A DNA stretch of 64,000 nucleotides from VMCP01 sp964408945. GTDB lineage: Bacteria > Bacteroidota > Bacteroidia > NS11-12g > UBA955. Under the pieces are notes generated by a model, which made no database searches, had not been told where the DNA came from, and saw only the letters and a list, made by a program, of their open reading frames with translations. Below are positions 16,510-24,155 of the stretch, in pieces (position 1 is the stretch's first letter; each line of letters opens with the position of its first letter). The stretch is taken from positions 62,001-126,000 of the forward strand of contig CAYPBJ010000003.1 in assembly GCA_964408945.1 (NCBI GenBank), written 5' to 3'. Both the position numbers and the translations under genes were made by a program.

Positions 16510-17505
16510 ATCACCCATTACCTTCATTTTCAATTCAGTTTCCTGCCATTCGCGCTCTGATTCACTTTGAGAGTTAATGCCGCAGCCAGCATACAATTTT
16601 ATACCATTACTGAAAACTTGCGCACATCGTAAATTCACATATACTTCCGTTGAATTGCCAATAAATCCAGTATACAACGCCCTTTGATGCATTTCCAATT
16701 CATCTATTATACGCACTGATTCCTTCACTGGATATCCTGCAACCGCCGGTGTGGGATGTAACTTTGATACCACATTTCCCAAATTTAATTCTTCAATATT
16801 CGCCTGATGAAATTGAACCAAATGTCTGATACTTCCGTTGGTAATTTCTGTGACTTTGGAAATTTCTTCAGTCAATCCCAATGCAGATAAACACTCCGAA
16901 ATATGTTTCGCCGTAATTGACTGCTCTAGCTTCTCTTTATCTGTCCATTCTTCTTCTTGATTAAACAAAGTTCCTGCTAAACTCATGGTACGCATTTCAC
17001 TTCCATCCATTTCCACCAAGATTTCAGGAGTAGCACCTATCCAAATACCATGTTCGCTTGTGCCGATCAAATAAACCAAGCTATTAGCATATTTATCGCA
17101 AGCAACTTTAAAGTTTTGCATTAAAACCTGAATAGTTAATGATTGCTCAAAGTCAATCCATTTCACCTTACTCAAGACTACTTTTTCGAATTTTTCCTCC
17201 CTAATTCCGACCTTAATTCTATCGATTTGAGTTGTAAAATCAATCCATTGAGTACTTTCAATATTGGCAGCTTCGGTCAACTTCAATTCACGTAATATGA
17301 CCTCTATTTCTTCCCAAGTTTTTTTGCTGCCCGGTTCCTTAAAAGTTTGAATTTTATCTTCTTTCCAAGCTTTCAATAGGGCCATGGTACCATTCTCAAC
17401 ATTTTGTCCGTCCCAATCAATCAATGATCCAGAATAAAAATCAAATTCATTTATTTTGTTTTGCCGCATTCGCGGACTCCTTAAAATCAGAAACTGATTA
17501 TCCAT
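16495..17505 (-). CDS. menF: Isochorismate synthase
   Basis: A 336-residue chorismate-binding enzyme that isomerises chorismate to isochorismate, the entry to menaquinone. Visible family motifs are KVVLSKVKW, TPEILVEMDGSEMRTMSLAGT, SKLHPTPAVAGYP and, near the end, LYAGCGINSQSESEREWQETE, which contains the magnesium-binding glutamates. The protein is shorter than E. coli MenF (431 aa), as is usual for Bacteroidota, because the N-terminal beta region is reduced. It overlaps the thioesterase gene upstream by eight bases, and that neighbour favours menaquinone rather than siderophore synthesis. Confidence 0.88.
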   Translation of the reverse strand: MDNQFLILRSPRMRQNKINEFDFYSGSLIDWDGQNVENGTMALLKAWKEDKIQTFKEPGSKKTWEEIEVILRELKLTEAANIESTQWIDFTTQIDRIKVGIREEKFEKVVLSKVKWIDFEQSLTIQVLMQNFKVACDKYANSLVYLIGTSEHGIWIGATPEILVEMDGSEMRTMSLAGTLFNQEEEWTDKEKLEQSITAKHISECLSALGLTEEISKVTEITNGSIRHLVQFHQANIEELNLGNVVSKLHPTPAVAGYPVKESVRIIDELEMHQRALYTGFIGNSTEVYVNLRCAQVFSNGIKLYAGCGINSQSESEREWQETELKMKVMGDLFVV

Positions 17506-17950
17506 TTCTTTTAGGATTTGGAATCACTGCCATGGTAATACTTCCCTTACAAATCAATTTATTTCTTGAATTGGTCAATTCCACTTCCCAAATCTGTGAT
17601 CTAGATCCTAAATGCAACGGCTTTCCCTTTGCCCAAACCTCTTCGCCAATAAATGCGGGACGAAAATGACTGCCCTGAATATTCTGTCCAACGGCCACCC
17701 TCTCACTCCTGTTTAAAACCAAATTTGCAGCCATCGAACCTACTATTTCAATTGCTGCCATTGATGCTCCTCCGTTCAACATTCCCAAGGGTTGGCAATT
17801 GTTTTCACTAACCACCATTTTTGCTGTTAAACTTTGTTCATCTATTTCAGTAAAAAACAACCCTATTGCCGTATTCATAGTTCTATCACAGCGGGCATTC
17901 AATCCTTCAATAGTTATATTTGCGGCATCAAACCAAATTGATTCTGACAT
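17498..17950 (-). CDS. menI: 1,4-dihydroxy-2-naphthoyl-CoA thioesterase-like hotdog protein
   Basis: A 150-residue PaaI/MenI-type hotdog thioesterase. The segment GMLNGGASMAAIEIVGSMAA contains the catalytic glutamate helix and KPLHLGSRSQIWEVEL closely resembles the C-terminal part of E. coli MenI (YdiI). The role would be to hydrolyse DHNA-CoA in menaquinone synthesis, which fits the overlapping isochorismate synthase gene downstream. I choose the ATG at 17950 rather than an in-frame ATG 15 bases upstream because a -7-like GACCTTTG (17963-17956) separates the two and leaves only five bases before 17950. The name is inferred from sequence and context. Confidence 0.82.
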   Translation of the reverse strand: MSESIWFDAANITIEGLNARCDRTMNTAIGLFFTEIDEQSLTAKMVVSENNCQPLGMLNGGASMAAIEIVGSMAANLVLNRSERVAVGQNIQGSHFRPAFIGEEVWAKGKPLHLGSRSQIWEVELTNSRNKLICKGSITMAVIPNPKRNG

Positions 17951-17964
17951 AATTACAAAGGTCA

Positions 17965-18594
17965 ATGACTACATCCAAAAAAACAATTTATCTCATCAGA
18001 CACGGACAAACTGACTATAATCTTCGAGGAATCGTTCAAGGTTCAGGTATTGACTCCCAATTAAACAATGAGGGACATAAACAAGCCAAATTATTTCATC
18101 AAACCTATAAAGATGTACCTTTTAAAAAAATATACGTTTCAGAACTACAGAGAACTCATCAAAGTGTTGCTCCATTCGTTCAAGACGGACATGCACTCAA
18201 CATTTTACCTGATTTAAATGAGATAAATTGGGGTATTTTAGAAGGACAGGAACCCACCCCAGAAGGGTACCAACATTTTTTGACTATATCTAAAAAATGG
18301 AGAAATGGCGATTACCATGCAGCTTGCGAAAACGGCGAATCAGCCCAATCGATGTATGATAGACAACGTTCAGCCCTTCAAATCATACAATCTGAAGATT
18401 TATCTCCTATTCTCATCTGCATGCACGGCAGAGCCATAAGAAGCTTTCTGTGCCTTTTGACACAAACTCCTTTATATCAGATGGATAATTTTGGCCATGA
18501 AAATTTATGTCTTTATATCCTAGAACAAGAGCCTCACAATCCCGAAATATATAAAATCCATTTAACCAACTGCACCAAACATCTTAAATCATGA
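17965..18594 (+). CDS. Histidine phosphatase family protein
   Basis: A 209-residue branch-1 histidine phosphatase (phosphoglycerate mutase-like). The RHG motif (LIRHGQTDYN, His13) forms the phosphohistidine; YVSELQRTHQS, the general-acid region EINWGILEGQ and the second histidine in ICMHGRAIRSFL complete the active site. Relatives include cofactor-dependent mutases, alpha-ribazole phosphatase and non-specific phosphatases; the substrate cannot be assigned. It is divergent from the menI-like gene with 14 bases between starts, and overlaps the ferredoxin gene by four bases. Confidence 0.88.
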   Translation: MTTSKKTIYLIRHGQTDYNLRGIVQGSGIDSQLNNEGHKQAKLFHQTYKDVPFKKIYVSELQRTHQSVAPFVQDGHALNILPDLNEINWGILEGQEPTPEGYQHFLTISKKWRNGDYHAACENGESAQSMYDRQRSALQIIQSEDLSPILICMHGRAIRSFLCLLTQTPLYQMDNFGHENLCLYILEQEPHNPEIYKIHLTNCTKHLKS

Positions 18595-18914
18595 ACTCAA
18601 TAAATATTACCATCATTGATCGAAATGGCCATTCACAAATGTATGAGGCCCCTACCGACATGGGACTGAATCTGATGGAATTTTGCAAAGCGGTAGAATT
18701 ACCGGTAAAAGGTGAATGCGGCGGAATGGCTATGTGCGCCACCTGTCAAGTATATGTTGAAAGCAATCATGAATTACCCAACCAATCAGACGCAGAACTC
18801 GATATGCTGGATCAGGCTTTTTACGTTAAAAACAATTCTAGATTGGGCTGTCAACTACATCTAAATAATGATCTACATGGCCTAATTGTTAGACTTGCAC
18901 CAGAAAGTGAATAA
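18591..18914 (+). CDS. Adrenodoxin-type 2Fe-2S ferredoxin
   Basis: A 107-residue ferredoxin whose cluster ligands are Cys43, Cys49, Cys52 and Cys87 in the C-x5-C-x2-C...C pattern of adrenodoxin-type proteins (GECGGMAMCATC and LGCQL). It would carry single electrons to a monooxygenase or to iron-sulfur assembly. Its ATGA overlap with the histidine phosphatase gene suggests translational coupling, but no functional link between them is obvious. No reductase is adjacent. Confidence 0.92.
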   Translation: MNSINITIIDRNGHSQMYEAPTDMGLNLMEFCKAVELPVKGECGGMAMCATCQVYVESNHELPNQSDAELDMLDQAFYVKNNSRLGCQLHLNNDLHGLIVRLAPESE

Positions 18915-18928
18915 TTTTTTGAAAAAAA

Positions 18929-18959
18929 TTGCTAATGAAGCCACTGTGTGTTATCTTTG
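18929..18959 (+). promoter_or_regulatory. rpsT promoter
   Basis: A TTG at 18929-18931 and TATCTTTG at 18952-18959 are separated by 20 bases, a close match to the Bacteroidota -33/-7 promoter. It gives a short leader of about 14 bases before the rpsT ATG at 18980. Confidence 0.65.
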
Positions 18960-18979
18960 CACTCCTTTTGTAAGAAGAA

Positions 18980-19234
18980 ATGGCAAATCATAAATCAGCA
19001 ATAAAGAGAATCAGAGCGAATAACGCGAAAAAAGAGTTGAACCGTTATCAACATAAAACCGCTCGTACTATTATCAAGAATGTAAGAAATTCAGAGAATA
19101 AAGCTGAAGCTGAAACTTTGTTGAAATCTGCTTTCACTGCCCTTGACAAATTGGCAAAGAAAAACATCATTCACAAGAACAAAGCGGGTAACTTGAAATC
19201 AAGTTTGCAAAAGCACGTTAATGCTTTGGCATAA
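18980..19234 (+). CDS. rpsT: 30S ribosomal protein S20
   Basis: S20 (84 aa) binds 16S rRNA early in 30S assembly. The protein is a Lys/Ala-rich helical bundle with the family start MANHKSAIKRIRANNAKKELN and the end HKNKAGNLKSSLQKHVNAL. It has its own promoter and is followed by a strong intrinsic terminator, so it is monocistronic. Confidence 0.97.
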   Translation: MANHKSAIKRIRANNAKKELNRYQHKTARTIIKNVRNSENKAEAETLLKSAFTALDKLAKKNIIHKNKAGNLKSSLQKHVNALA

Positions 19235-19256
19235 CCGCTAACACAACCTTATACAT

Positions 19257-19287
19257 AAAAAAAGCCGCTACATGCGGCTTTTTTTAT
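19257..19287 (+). terminator. Intrinsic terminator after rpsT
   Basis: Stem AAAGCCGC (19261-19268) pairs perfectly with GCGGCTTT (19274-19281) around a TACAT loop; an A-run before and a T-run after let it work in both directions, so it may also end the convergent lipoprotein transcript. Confidence 0.9.
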
Positions 19288-19314
19288 GGGTTGTACATTT
19301 GTATCAGTCCTAAA

Positions 19315-19971
19315 TTATAATATTTCCTTTAATACCACACGTTTCAATTCTGGATTGGATCTTGCATCTTTACCCATTAATCCTTCATAATAAATCAATC
19401 CAACATCCTTAGCCCATTTAAACTTACCAAATCCTATACCCTTACTGTTGGTACCGTTTCGATTCAACGGACCACGAAAATTCCTATCTGACTCAATTAC
19501 ATCATTGAAAACCTTCCAAGGGGTAGAGTAACTTTGCAATTTTATAGAATGCCCAACCCAGTCCGCTTTATGAAACTGCGCCGAACTGTCTAAACGAGGA
19601 TATACATATTGTGTAGGATCATAGTAAGTCATATAAACATCTACCATAACCGATGGCGTGTTCAAATAAGCATAGCACCAAATATTAAAATTAATAAGTT
19701 CATTACCCATGCTCAATTGCACGCCTTGTCCTTCTGTATACGTATCAAAATACTTTGCATTTTGATACGTATATGACATTGTAAAAGTATCTACTTCTGT
19801 GGTATCATCGAGATTGGCAAATACATATTGACGCCCATATACTTCGTTAAATGGGATAAAATACGATTTTAAACTTTCCGATAAGGGCAATGTTTCTGTT
19901 TTATCAGAACAATTCATTCTTACGCTCAACAACCAGATAAGCGTTAACATCAAAAAATAACGTACCTTCAT
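19315..19971 (-). CDS. Lipoprotein of unknown function
   Basis: A 218-residue protein with a lipoprotein-like signal: a basic head, hydrophobic core and a cysteine at residue 22 (VRMNCSD). The lipobox is imperfect, with Met-Asn before the cysteine instead of small residues. The mature part is rich in Tyr, Trp and Asn, with beta-strand patterns (FTMSYTYQNAKYFDTY, PSVMVDVYMTYYDPTQYVYPR), which would suit an outer-membrane lipoprotein. I recognise no family. It lies downstream of pyrH with a 20-base gap and may be co-transcribed with it. Confidence 0.7.
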   Translation of the reverse strand: MKVRYFLMLTLIWLLSVRMNCSDKTETLPLSESLKSYFIPFNEVYGRQYVFANLDDTTEVDTFTMSYTYQNAKYFDTYTEGQGVQLSMGNELINFNIWCYAYLNTPSVMVDVYMTYYDPTQYVYPRLDSSAQFHKADWVGHSIKLQSYSTPWKVFNDVIESDRNFRGPLNRNGTNSKGIGFGKFKWAKDVGLIYYEGLMGKDARSNPELKRVVLKEIL

Positions 19972-19991
19972 TTAACCAAAGGTAAATTATT

Positions 19992-20705
19992 TTATTCGTT
20001 TACCACCAAGGTGCCTATAGAATCTCCTTGTAACAGCTTTAACAAATTACCAGGTTGGTTCATATCAAAAACTACTATAGGCTTATTATTCTCTTGGCAC
20101 AACGTAATTGCGGTTAGATCCATAACATTCAAACCAAGATCATATACCTCCTTGAAGGTAATTTGCTGATACTTTTTAGCTGATGGATTTTTTTCTGGAT
20201 CAGAGTCGTAAATACCGTCCACTCTTGTACCTTTTAAAACAATATCCGCCTCAATTTCAACGGCACGTAATGAAGCAGCAGTATCAGTGGTAAAATAGGG
20301 ATTACCTGTACCTGCACCAAAAATCACTACTCTACCTTTTTCTAAATGTCTAATAGCACGACGTCTGATGAAAGGCTCACCTATTTGCTCCATTTTAATT
20401 GCACTCAGAAGACGCGTAATCAATCCAAACTTCTCAAATGAGCCTTGTATGGCCATAGCATTCATCATGGTAGCTAGCATGCCCATATAGTCGCCCGTGG
20501 CGCGATCTACAACTCCACCTTGTGCTCCTTGAACCCCTCTAAATATATTCCCACCGCCAATTACGATAGCAACTTCTACTCCTTGATCAACTACTGACTT
20601 TACTTCTTGAGCATATTGAGCCAAAACAGTTGGATCAATACCGTAATCTTGAGAACCCAAAAGGCTTTCGCCACTTAGTTTGAGGAGTATTCGTTTGTAT
20701 TTCAT
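19992..20705 (-). CDS. pyrH: UMP kinase
   Basis: A 237-residue bacterial UMP kinase of the amino-acid-kinase family: MKYKRILLKLSGESLLG at the start, VIGGGNIFRG and GATGNPYF-like phosphate-binding GAGTGNPYFTTDTAA, and the DGIYDSDP segment. It phosphorylates UMP to UDP for RNA and DNA precursors. The ATG at 20705 is chosen because the conserved N-terminus starts there; a GTG 42 bases upstream lies before a TAAATTTG promoter. A terminator separates it from tsf upstream, so here pyrH is transcribed on its own although the rpsB-tsf-pyrH order is kept. Confidence 0.96.
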   Translation of the reverse strand: MKYKRILLKLSGESLLGSQDYGIDPTVLAQYAQEVKSVVDQGVEVAIVIGGGNIFRGVQGAQGGVVDRATGDYMGMLATMMNAMAIQGSFEKFGLITRLLSAIKMEQIGEPFIRRRAIRHLEKGRVVIFGAGTGNPYFTTDTAASLRAVEIEADIVLKGTRVDGIYDSDPEKNPSAKKYQQITFKEVYDLGLNVMDLTAITLCQENNKPIVVFDMNQPGNLLKLLQGDSIGTLVVNE

Positions 20706-20720
20706 TTGATTAATCTTTAA

Positions 20721-20728
20721 CAAATTTA
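20721..20728 (-). promoter_or_regulatory. -7 promoter element of pyrH
   Basis: TAAATTTG on the minus strand between the tsf terminator and the pyrH ATG; the leader would be about nine bases. Confidence 0.55.
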
Positions 20729-20747
20729 TTCGTTTTGATATATGCAC

Positions 20748-20778
20748 AAAAAAAATCCCCCGATATCGGAGGATTTTT
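20748..20778 (-). terminator. Intrinsic terminator after tsf
   Basis: On the minus strand a nine-pair stem (AATCCTCCG with CGGGGGATT, one T-G pair, ATAT loop) is followed by a run of eight T, 16 bases after the tsf stop. It ends the rplM-rpsI-rpsB-tsf transcript. Confidence 0.85.
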
Positions 20779-20793
20779 CTGTAATTATTTTTC

Positions 20794-21624
20794 TTATCCT
20801 AATTGAACCCTTTTGAACTGTTTAACAGTCAGACCAGATTCAACTGAACTCAACATAGCCGCGACAGTTTTGGAGCTATCTTTTACAAATTCTTGATTCA
20901 ACAATGTTGATTCCTTATAGAATTTCTGCAATTTACCTTCAGCTATCTTATCAATCATAGCTTCTGGCTTACCTTCTTGACGGGCTTGTTCACGACCAAT
21001 TTCAAGCTCACGCTCAATAGTTGTAGCGTCTACACCATCTTTATCTACTGCTACTGGATTCATAGCAGCAATTTGCATTGCTACATCTTTTCCTGCCGCA
21101 ATGTTTGCATCAGAAGGAGCGTTGCTCAATTCTACCAATACACCCATACGATTTGCACCGTGAATGTAAGGAACTACATTAGCTGCTTCAATTATTTCGT
21201 ATTTAACTACGTCAATTTTCTCACCAATCTTTGCAACCTCCTCCATCAAACGAGCTTCCAAAGTAGCTGAACCTACTGTCAAAGCCTTTAGAGCCTCAGC
21301 AGTTGCAGGTTTGTGAGCAATTGCTGTATCAGCAATTTCATGAGCGAATGATACGAATCCTTCGTTTTTAGCAACGAAGTCAGTTTCACAACTCAACACT
21401 ATCACAACACCTACGGTACCATCGCTATTAGTTTTAGCAATAACTGCACCTTCGGTTGCCTCTCTATCAGCGCGTTTTGCGGCAATTTTCGCGCCCTTCT
21501 TACGAAGGAAGTCGATTGCTGCCTCAAAATCACCATTATTCTCAGAAAGAGCTTGTTTGCAATCCATCAAACCAGCACCAGTCATTTGGCGTAGTTTGTT
21601 TACTTCTGCTGCACTAATTGACAT
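20794..21624 (-). CDS. tsf: Elongation factor Ts
   Basis: EF-Ts (276 aa) exchanges GDP for GTP on EF-Tu. The N-terminal UBA-like domain (VNKLRQMTGAGLMDCKQAL) and the EF-Tu contact motif TDFVAKN are intact, and the core and C-terminal helix are of normal length. It follows rpsB with a four-base gap and is the last gene before a terminator. Confidence 0.97.
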   Translation of the reverse strand: MSISAAEVNKLRQMTGAGLMDCKQALSENNGDFEAAIDFLRKKGAKIAAKRADREATEGAVIAKTNSDGTVGVVIVLSCETDFVAKNEGFVSFAHEIADTAIAHKPATAEALKALTVGSATLEARLMEEVAKIGEKIDVVKYEIIEAANVVPYIHGANRMGVLVELSNAPSDANIAAGKDVAMQIAAMNPVAVDKDGVDATTIERELEIGREQARQEGKPEAMIDKIAEGKLQKFYKESTLLNQEFVKDSSKTVAAMLSSVESGLTVKQFKRVQLG

Positions 21625-21628
21625 AATA

Positions 21629-22384
21629 TTAACCTTCTTGAGTTTCTAAGTTTTCTTCTTGCTTTTCAGCTTTTACTTCTTCGTCTGCAGATTTTTCACG
21701 CTTACGTTCAGCGGTTCCTTCCAAAATAGCATTCGCAATTTCAGAGGCAATCAAATGCACGCTCTTTGAAGCATCATCATTACCTGGGATTGGGAAGTCA
21801 ATATTTGTTGGATCCGAATTTGTATCAACCAACCCAAAAGTTGGAATACCTAAACGAATAGCTTCAGAAACAGCTAAGTGCTCTCTACGAACGTCAACCA
21901 AGAACAATGCACCAGGAAGTTTGGTCATATCTTCGATACCACCTAAAACTCTTGCCAACTTGATTTTTTCACGATCTAACATCAAACGCTCTTTCTTATT
22001 CAAGCGAGTAAATGTTCCATCGTTAGCCATCTTATCGATACCTTGCATACGCTTGATGCTCTTACGAACAGTTTGGAAGTTTGTTAACATACCACCTAAC
22101 CAACGCTCAGTAATGAAAGGCATTCCGGCTCTTTGAGCTTCGGCCATAACGATTTCTTTAGCTTGCTTTTTGGTAGCCACAAACAAAATGCGTCTTCCAG
22201 ACTTTGCGATATTCTTGGCAGCTGCTTTTGCATCTTCCAATTTTGATTCTGTTTTCTTTAGATCGATGATGTGAATTCCATTTTGCTCCATGAAAATGAA
22301 AGGAGCCATTTTGGGATTCCACTTGCGGGTAAGGTGACCGAAGTGTACACCCGCATCGAGTAAATCTTGTTGAGTATAAGCCAT
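21629..22384 (-). CDS. rpsB: 30S ribosomal protein S2
   Basis: S2 (251 aa) with the family segments LLDAGVHFGHLTRKWNPKM, FVATKKQAKEI, ERWLGGMLTNF and DTNSDP. The C-terminal 30 residues are a charged Lys/Glu tail (KREKSADEEVKAEKQEE), common in Bacteroidota. It follows rpsI after nine bases and precedes tsf, part of the rplM-rpsI-rpsB-tsf operon. Confidence 0.97.
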   Translation of the reverse strand: MAYTQQDLLDAGVHFGHLTRKWNPKMAPFIFMEQNGIHIIDLKKTESKLEDAKAAAKNIAKSGRRILFVATKKQAKEIVMAEAQRAGMPFITERWLGGMLTNFQTVRKSIKRMQGIDKMANDGTFTRLNKKERLMLDREKIKLARVLGGIEDMTKLPGALFLVDVRREHLAVSEAIRLGIPTFGLVDTNSDPTNIDFPIPGNDDASKSVHLIASEIANAILEGTAERKREKSADEEVKAEKQEENLETQEG

Positions 22385-22393
22385 TGATCTGTA

Positions 22394-22774
22394 TTATCTT
22401 TTTGAGAATTGGAAACGCTTACGCGCTTTCTTTTGTCCACTTTTCTTTCTTTCAACCACACGTGGGTCACGAGTCATGAAACCAGCTTGACGCAAAGCGC
22501 TTTTGTATTCTTCGTTGATGTCAACCAACGCTTTTGAAATACCTAAACGAATAGCTTCAGCTTGTCCTGAAACTCCTCCACCATTCACGTTAACCATCAC
22601 ATCATAGTTTGTATGATTTGAAGTCAACACCAAAGGTGATTGAACAGAATTTTGGTGCCAAGCCAATGGGAAATAATCCGACAAAGACTTCTTGTTTACT
22701 GTAATCTGCCCATTACCTTCTTTTAGGTAAACTCTAGCTACGGCAGCTTTTCTTCTTCCTGAGTTGTTGTTCAT
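22394..22774 (-). CDS. rpsI: 30S ribosomal protein S9
   Basis: S9 (126 aa) starts with GRRKAAVARVYL and ends in the conserved basic tail GQKKARKRFQFSKR, whose terminal arginine reaches the P-site tRNA. GGGVSGQAEAIRLGISKAL is also typical. It follows rplM after seven bases, the usual pairing. Confidence 0.97.
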   Translation of the reverse strand: MNNNSGRRKAAVARVYLKEGNGQITVNKKSLSDYFPLAWHQNSVQSPLVLTSNHTNYDVMVNVNGGGVSGQAEAIRLGISKALVDINEEYKSALRQAGFMTRDPRVVERKKSGQKKARKRFQFSKR

Positions 22775-22781
22775 AGGATTC

Positions 22782-23225
22782 TCAGATATCGAATTTCAAT
22801 TCTTTTGGTTGCTGTGCTGCATGTGGGTGTTCTGAACCTTCATACACGAACAGGTTATTAAATAATTTTCTACCTAAACGATTTTTTGGCAACATTCCGC
22901 GAACGGCACTTTCTACTATGCGATCTTTCTTTACCGCTTTTGCCAAAGCTACACGCTGCCCGCCAGGAAATCCTGTATGACGAATGTATTCTTTTTGATC
23001 CATCTTAGCTCCGGTTAACTTGATGTGAGATGCATTGATCACAATTACGTGATCTCCGCAGTCTACGTGTGGAGAGTAAGCTGGTTTGTGCTTGCCGCGA
23101 ATAACGGTTGCAATCTTTGAAGCCAAACGACCCAAAGGCTGGCCTGCTGCGTCTACAACTACCCAATTCTTGGTAATCGTATTCTTATTTGCAGAAATGG
23201 TTTTATATGTACTTAACGGATTCAC
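22782..23225 (-). CDS. rplM: 50S ribosomal protein L13
   Basis: L13 (147 aa from the chosen start) with NWVVVDAAGQPLGRLAS, KPAYSPHVDCGDHVIVINA and the VRGMLPKN motif. I choose a GTG at 23225, giving MNPLSTYKTISANKNT, because it matches the known family N-terminus and lies about 24 bases after the predicted transcription start; a longer frame to 23294 would run back through the TATTTTTG promoter. It is the first gene of the rplM-rpsI-rpsB-tsf operon. Confidence 0.95.
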   Translation of the reverse strand: MNPLSTYKTISANKNTITKNWVVVDAAGQPLGRLASKIATVIRGKHKPAYSPHVDCGDHVIVINASHIKLTGAKMDQKEYIRHTGFPGGQRVALAKAVKKDRIVESAVRGMLPKNRLGRKLFNNLFVYEGSEHPHAAQQPKELKFDI

Positions 23226-23254
23226 TTGCGTTAATTTTATCAATTTTGGGGTTG

Positions 23255-23262
23255 CAAAAATA
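23255..23262 (-). promoter_or_regulatory. -7 promoter element of the rplM operon
   Basis: TATTTTTG on the minus strand, an exact consensus match, 29 bases before the rplM start codon. It sits inside the longer open frame and therefore argues for the downstream GTG start. Confidence 0.6.
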
Positions 23263-23325
23263 GGACAATTTTTCGTGGATAACAAGATATCCACAAACTT
23301 TTTTAAAAACTATCAAAATAGACAT

Positions 23326-24057
23326 CTACCAATCATCTTCATCAGGCTTGTAAGCCTCTTTCAAAGCAGCCGATATTCCCTCTACCATTTTCTTTACTTC
23401 TTTATCTGCAGAGATTAAATACCGATCGGTAGATTCAAATCCTTTCTTCGTACTTCTATAATATTCATGATAGGTTCTTAGTCGATCATTAGAAAGACCA
23501 ACGGGGTCAGTGACGTGAGCAAAGTTGCCAAACTGATATTTGTATCGAGCTTCTTTAAATCTCAAAACCATCACATATTCCATCTCACCATCTCTACGTT
23601 TAGCATATTCACCTAGAGTAACTACCATGGGCATTACCACTTTCATGTATATCAACTGATTGGCTTTTTCTTCTACAATCATTTTCTTGTATTGCTTCTC
23701 ACCAAAACGCTTGATTAAGAATCTTTTAGCTCGAGCAAATAGCGAATCTTCAGAACATGTTTCACATTCCTCGTCATCTACTACACCTTCATAAAAAATT
23801 AATTCTCTTAAGGAGTCATAGGGTGGAACAAACCTCACGTAAGGCTTTTTCTCTATGGGCTTGGGAGAATTATCTCCTCCACCTCCGCCCCATCCACCGC
23901 CACCGGCAGATACTTCCATAGATGCAGTATCGTTTGATGCGGCTTCATCGCCTTCGTCTCCCCATTGGGCAGAAATGCTGTTTACAGCCATAAAAGCTGA
24001 AAGAAATAATACTTTATAATAAGCAACCCAGCGGTTGATTTTGATTGTCCTTTTCAC
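23326..24057 (-). CDS. Secreted protein of unknown function, Gly-rich N-terminus
   Basis: A 243-residue exported protein. The head KRTIKINRWVAYYK is very basic, then a hydrophobic core ends in SISAQ, a signal-peptidase site. A Gly/Trp-rich linker (GGGGWGGGGGD) and a proline-rich stretch follow. The remainder is a helical-looking, Lys/Glu-rich domain (SLFARAKRFLIKRFGEKQYKKM, KVVMPMVVTLGEYAKRRDGEMEYVMVLRFKEARYKYQF). It is faintly like the DUF4468 layout, which I would not rely on. No ATG fits; GTG at 24057 with GGAAAG just upstream is my choice, TTG at 24066 the alternative. A TATATTCG -7 element lies at 24096-24089. Confidence 0.65.
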   Translation of the reverse strand: MKRTIKINRWVAYYKVLFLSAFMAVNSISAQWGDEGDEAASNDTASMEVSAGGGGWGGGGGDNSPKPIEKKPYVRFVPPYDSLRELIFYEGVVDDEECETCSEDSLFARAKRFLIKRFGEKQYKKMIVEEKANQLIYMKVVMPMVVTLGEYAKRRDGEMEYVMVLRFKEARYKYQFGNFAHVTDPVGLSNDRLRTYHEYYRSTKKGFESTDRYLISADKEVKKMVEGISAALKEAYKPDEDDW

Positions 24058-24088
24058 TCTTTCCAATGACTAAATAATTACAATTGCG

Positions 24089-24096
24089 CGAATATA
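24089..24096 (-). promoter_or_regulatory. -7 promoter element upstream of the Gly-rich secreted protein gene
   Basis: TATATTCG on the minus strand, the TAnnTTCG variant, about 31 bases before the GTG start. Confidence 0.35.
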
Positions 24097-24155
24097 AAGG
24101 CAAGAACGAAAATTTCTTTTATTTATTGTACCAGCCATAACTATTGTTCAATCCA

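Noticed and set aside
17951..17965. Longer start of the menI-like gene at 17965
   Set aside because: A -7-like element lies between the two ATGs, and the extra residues have no counterpart in the family.
23326..24057. GldN-type gliding protein or DUF4468 assignment
   Set aside because: Length and Gly-rich linker superficially suggest it, but I cannot match conserved motifs, so it is left as unknown.
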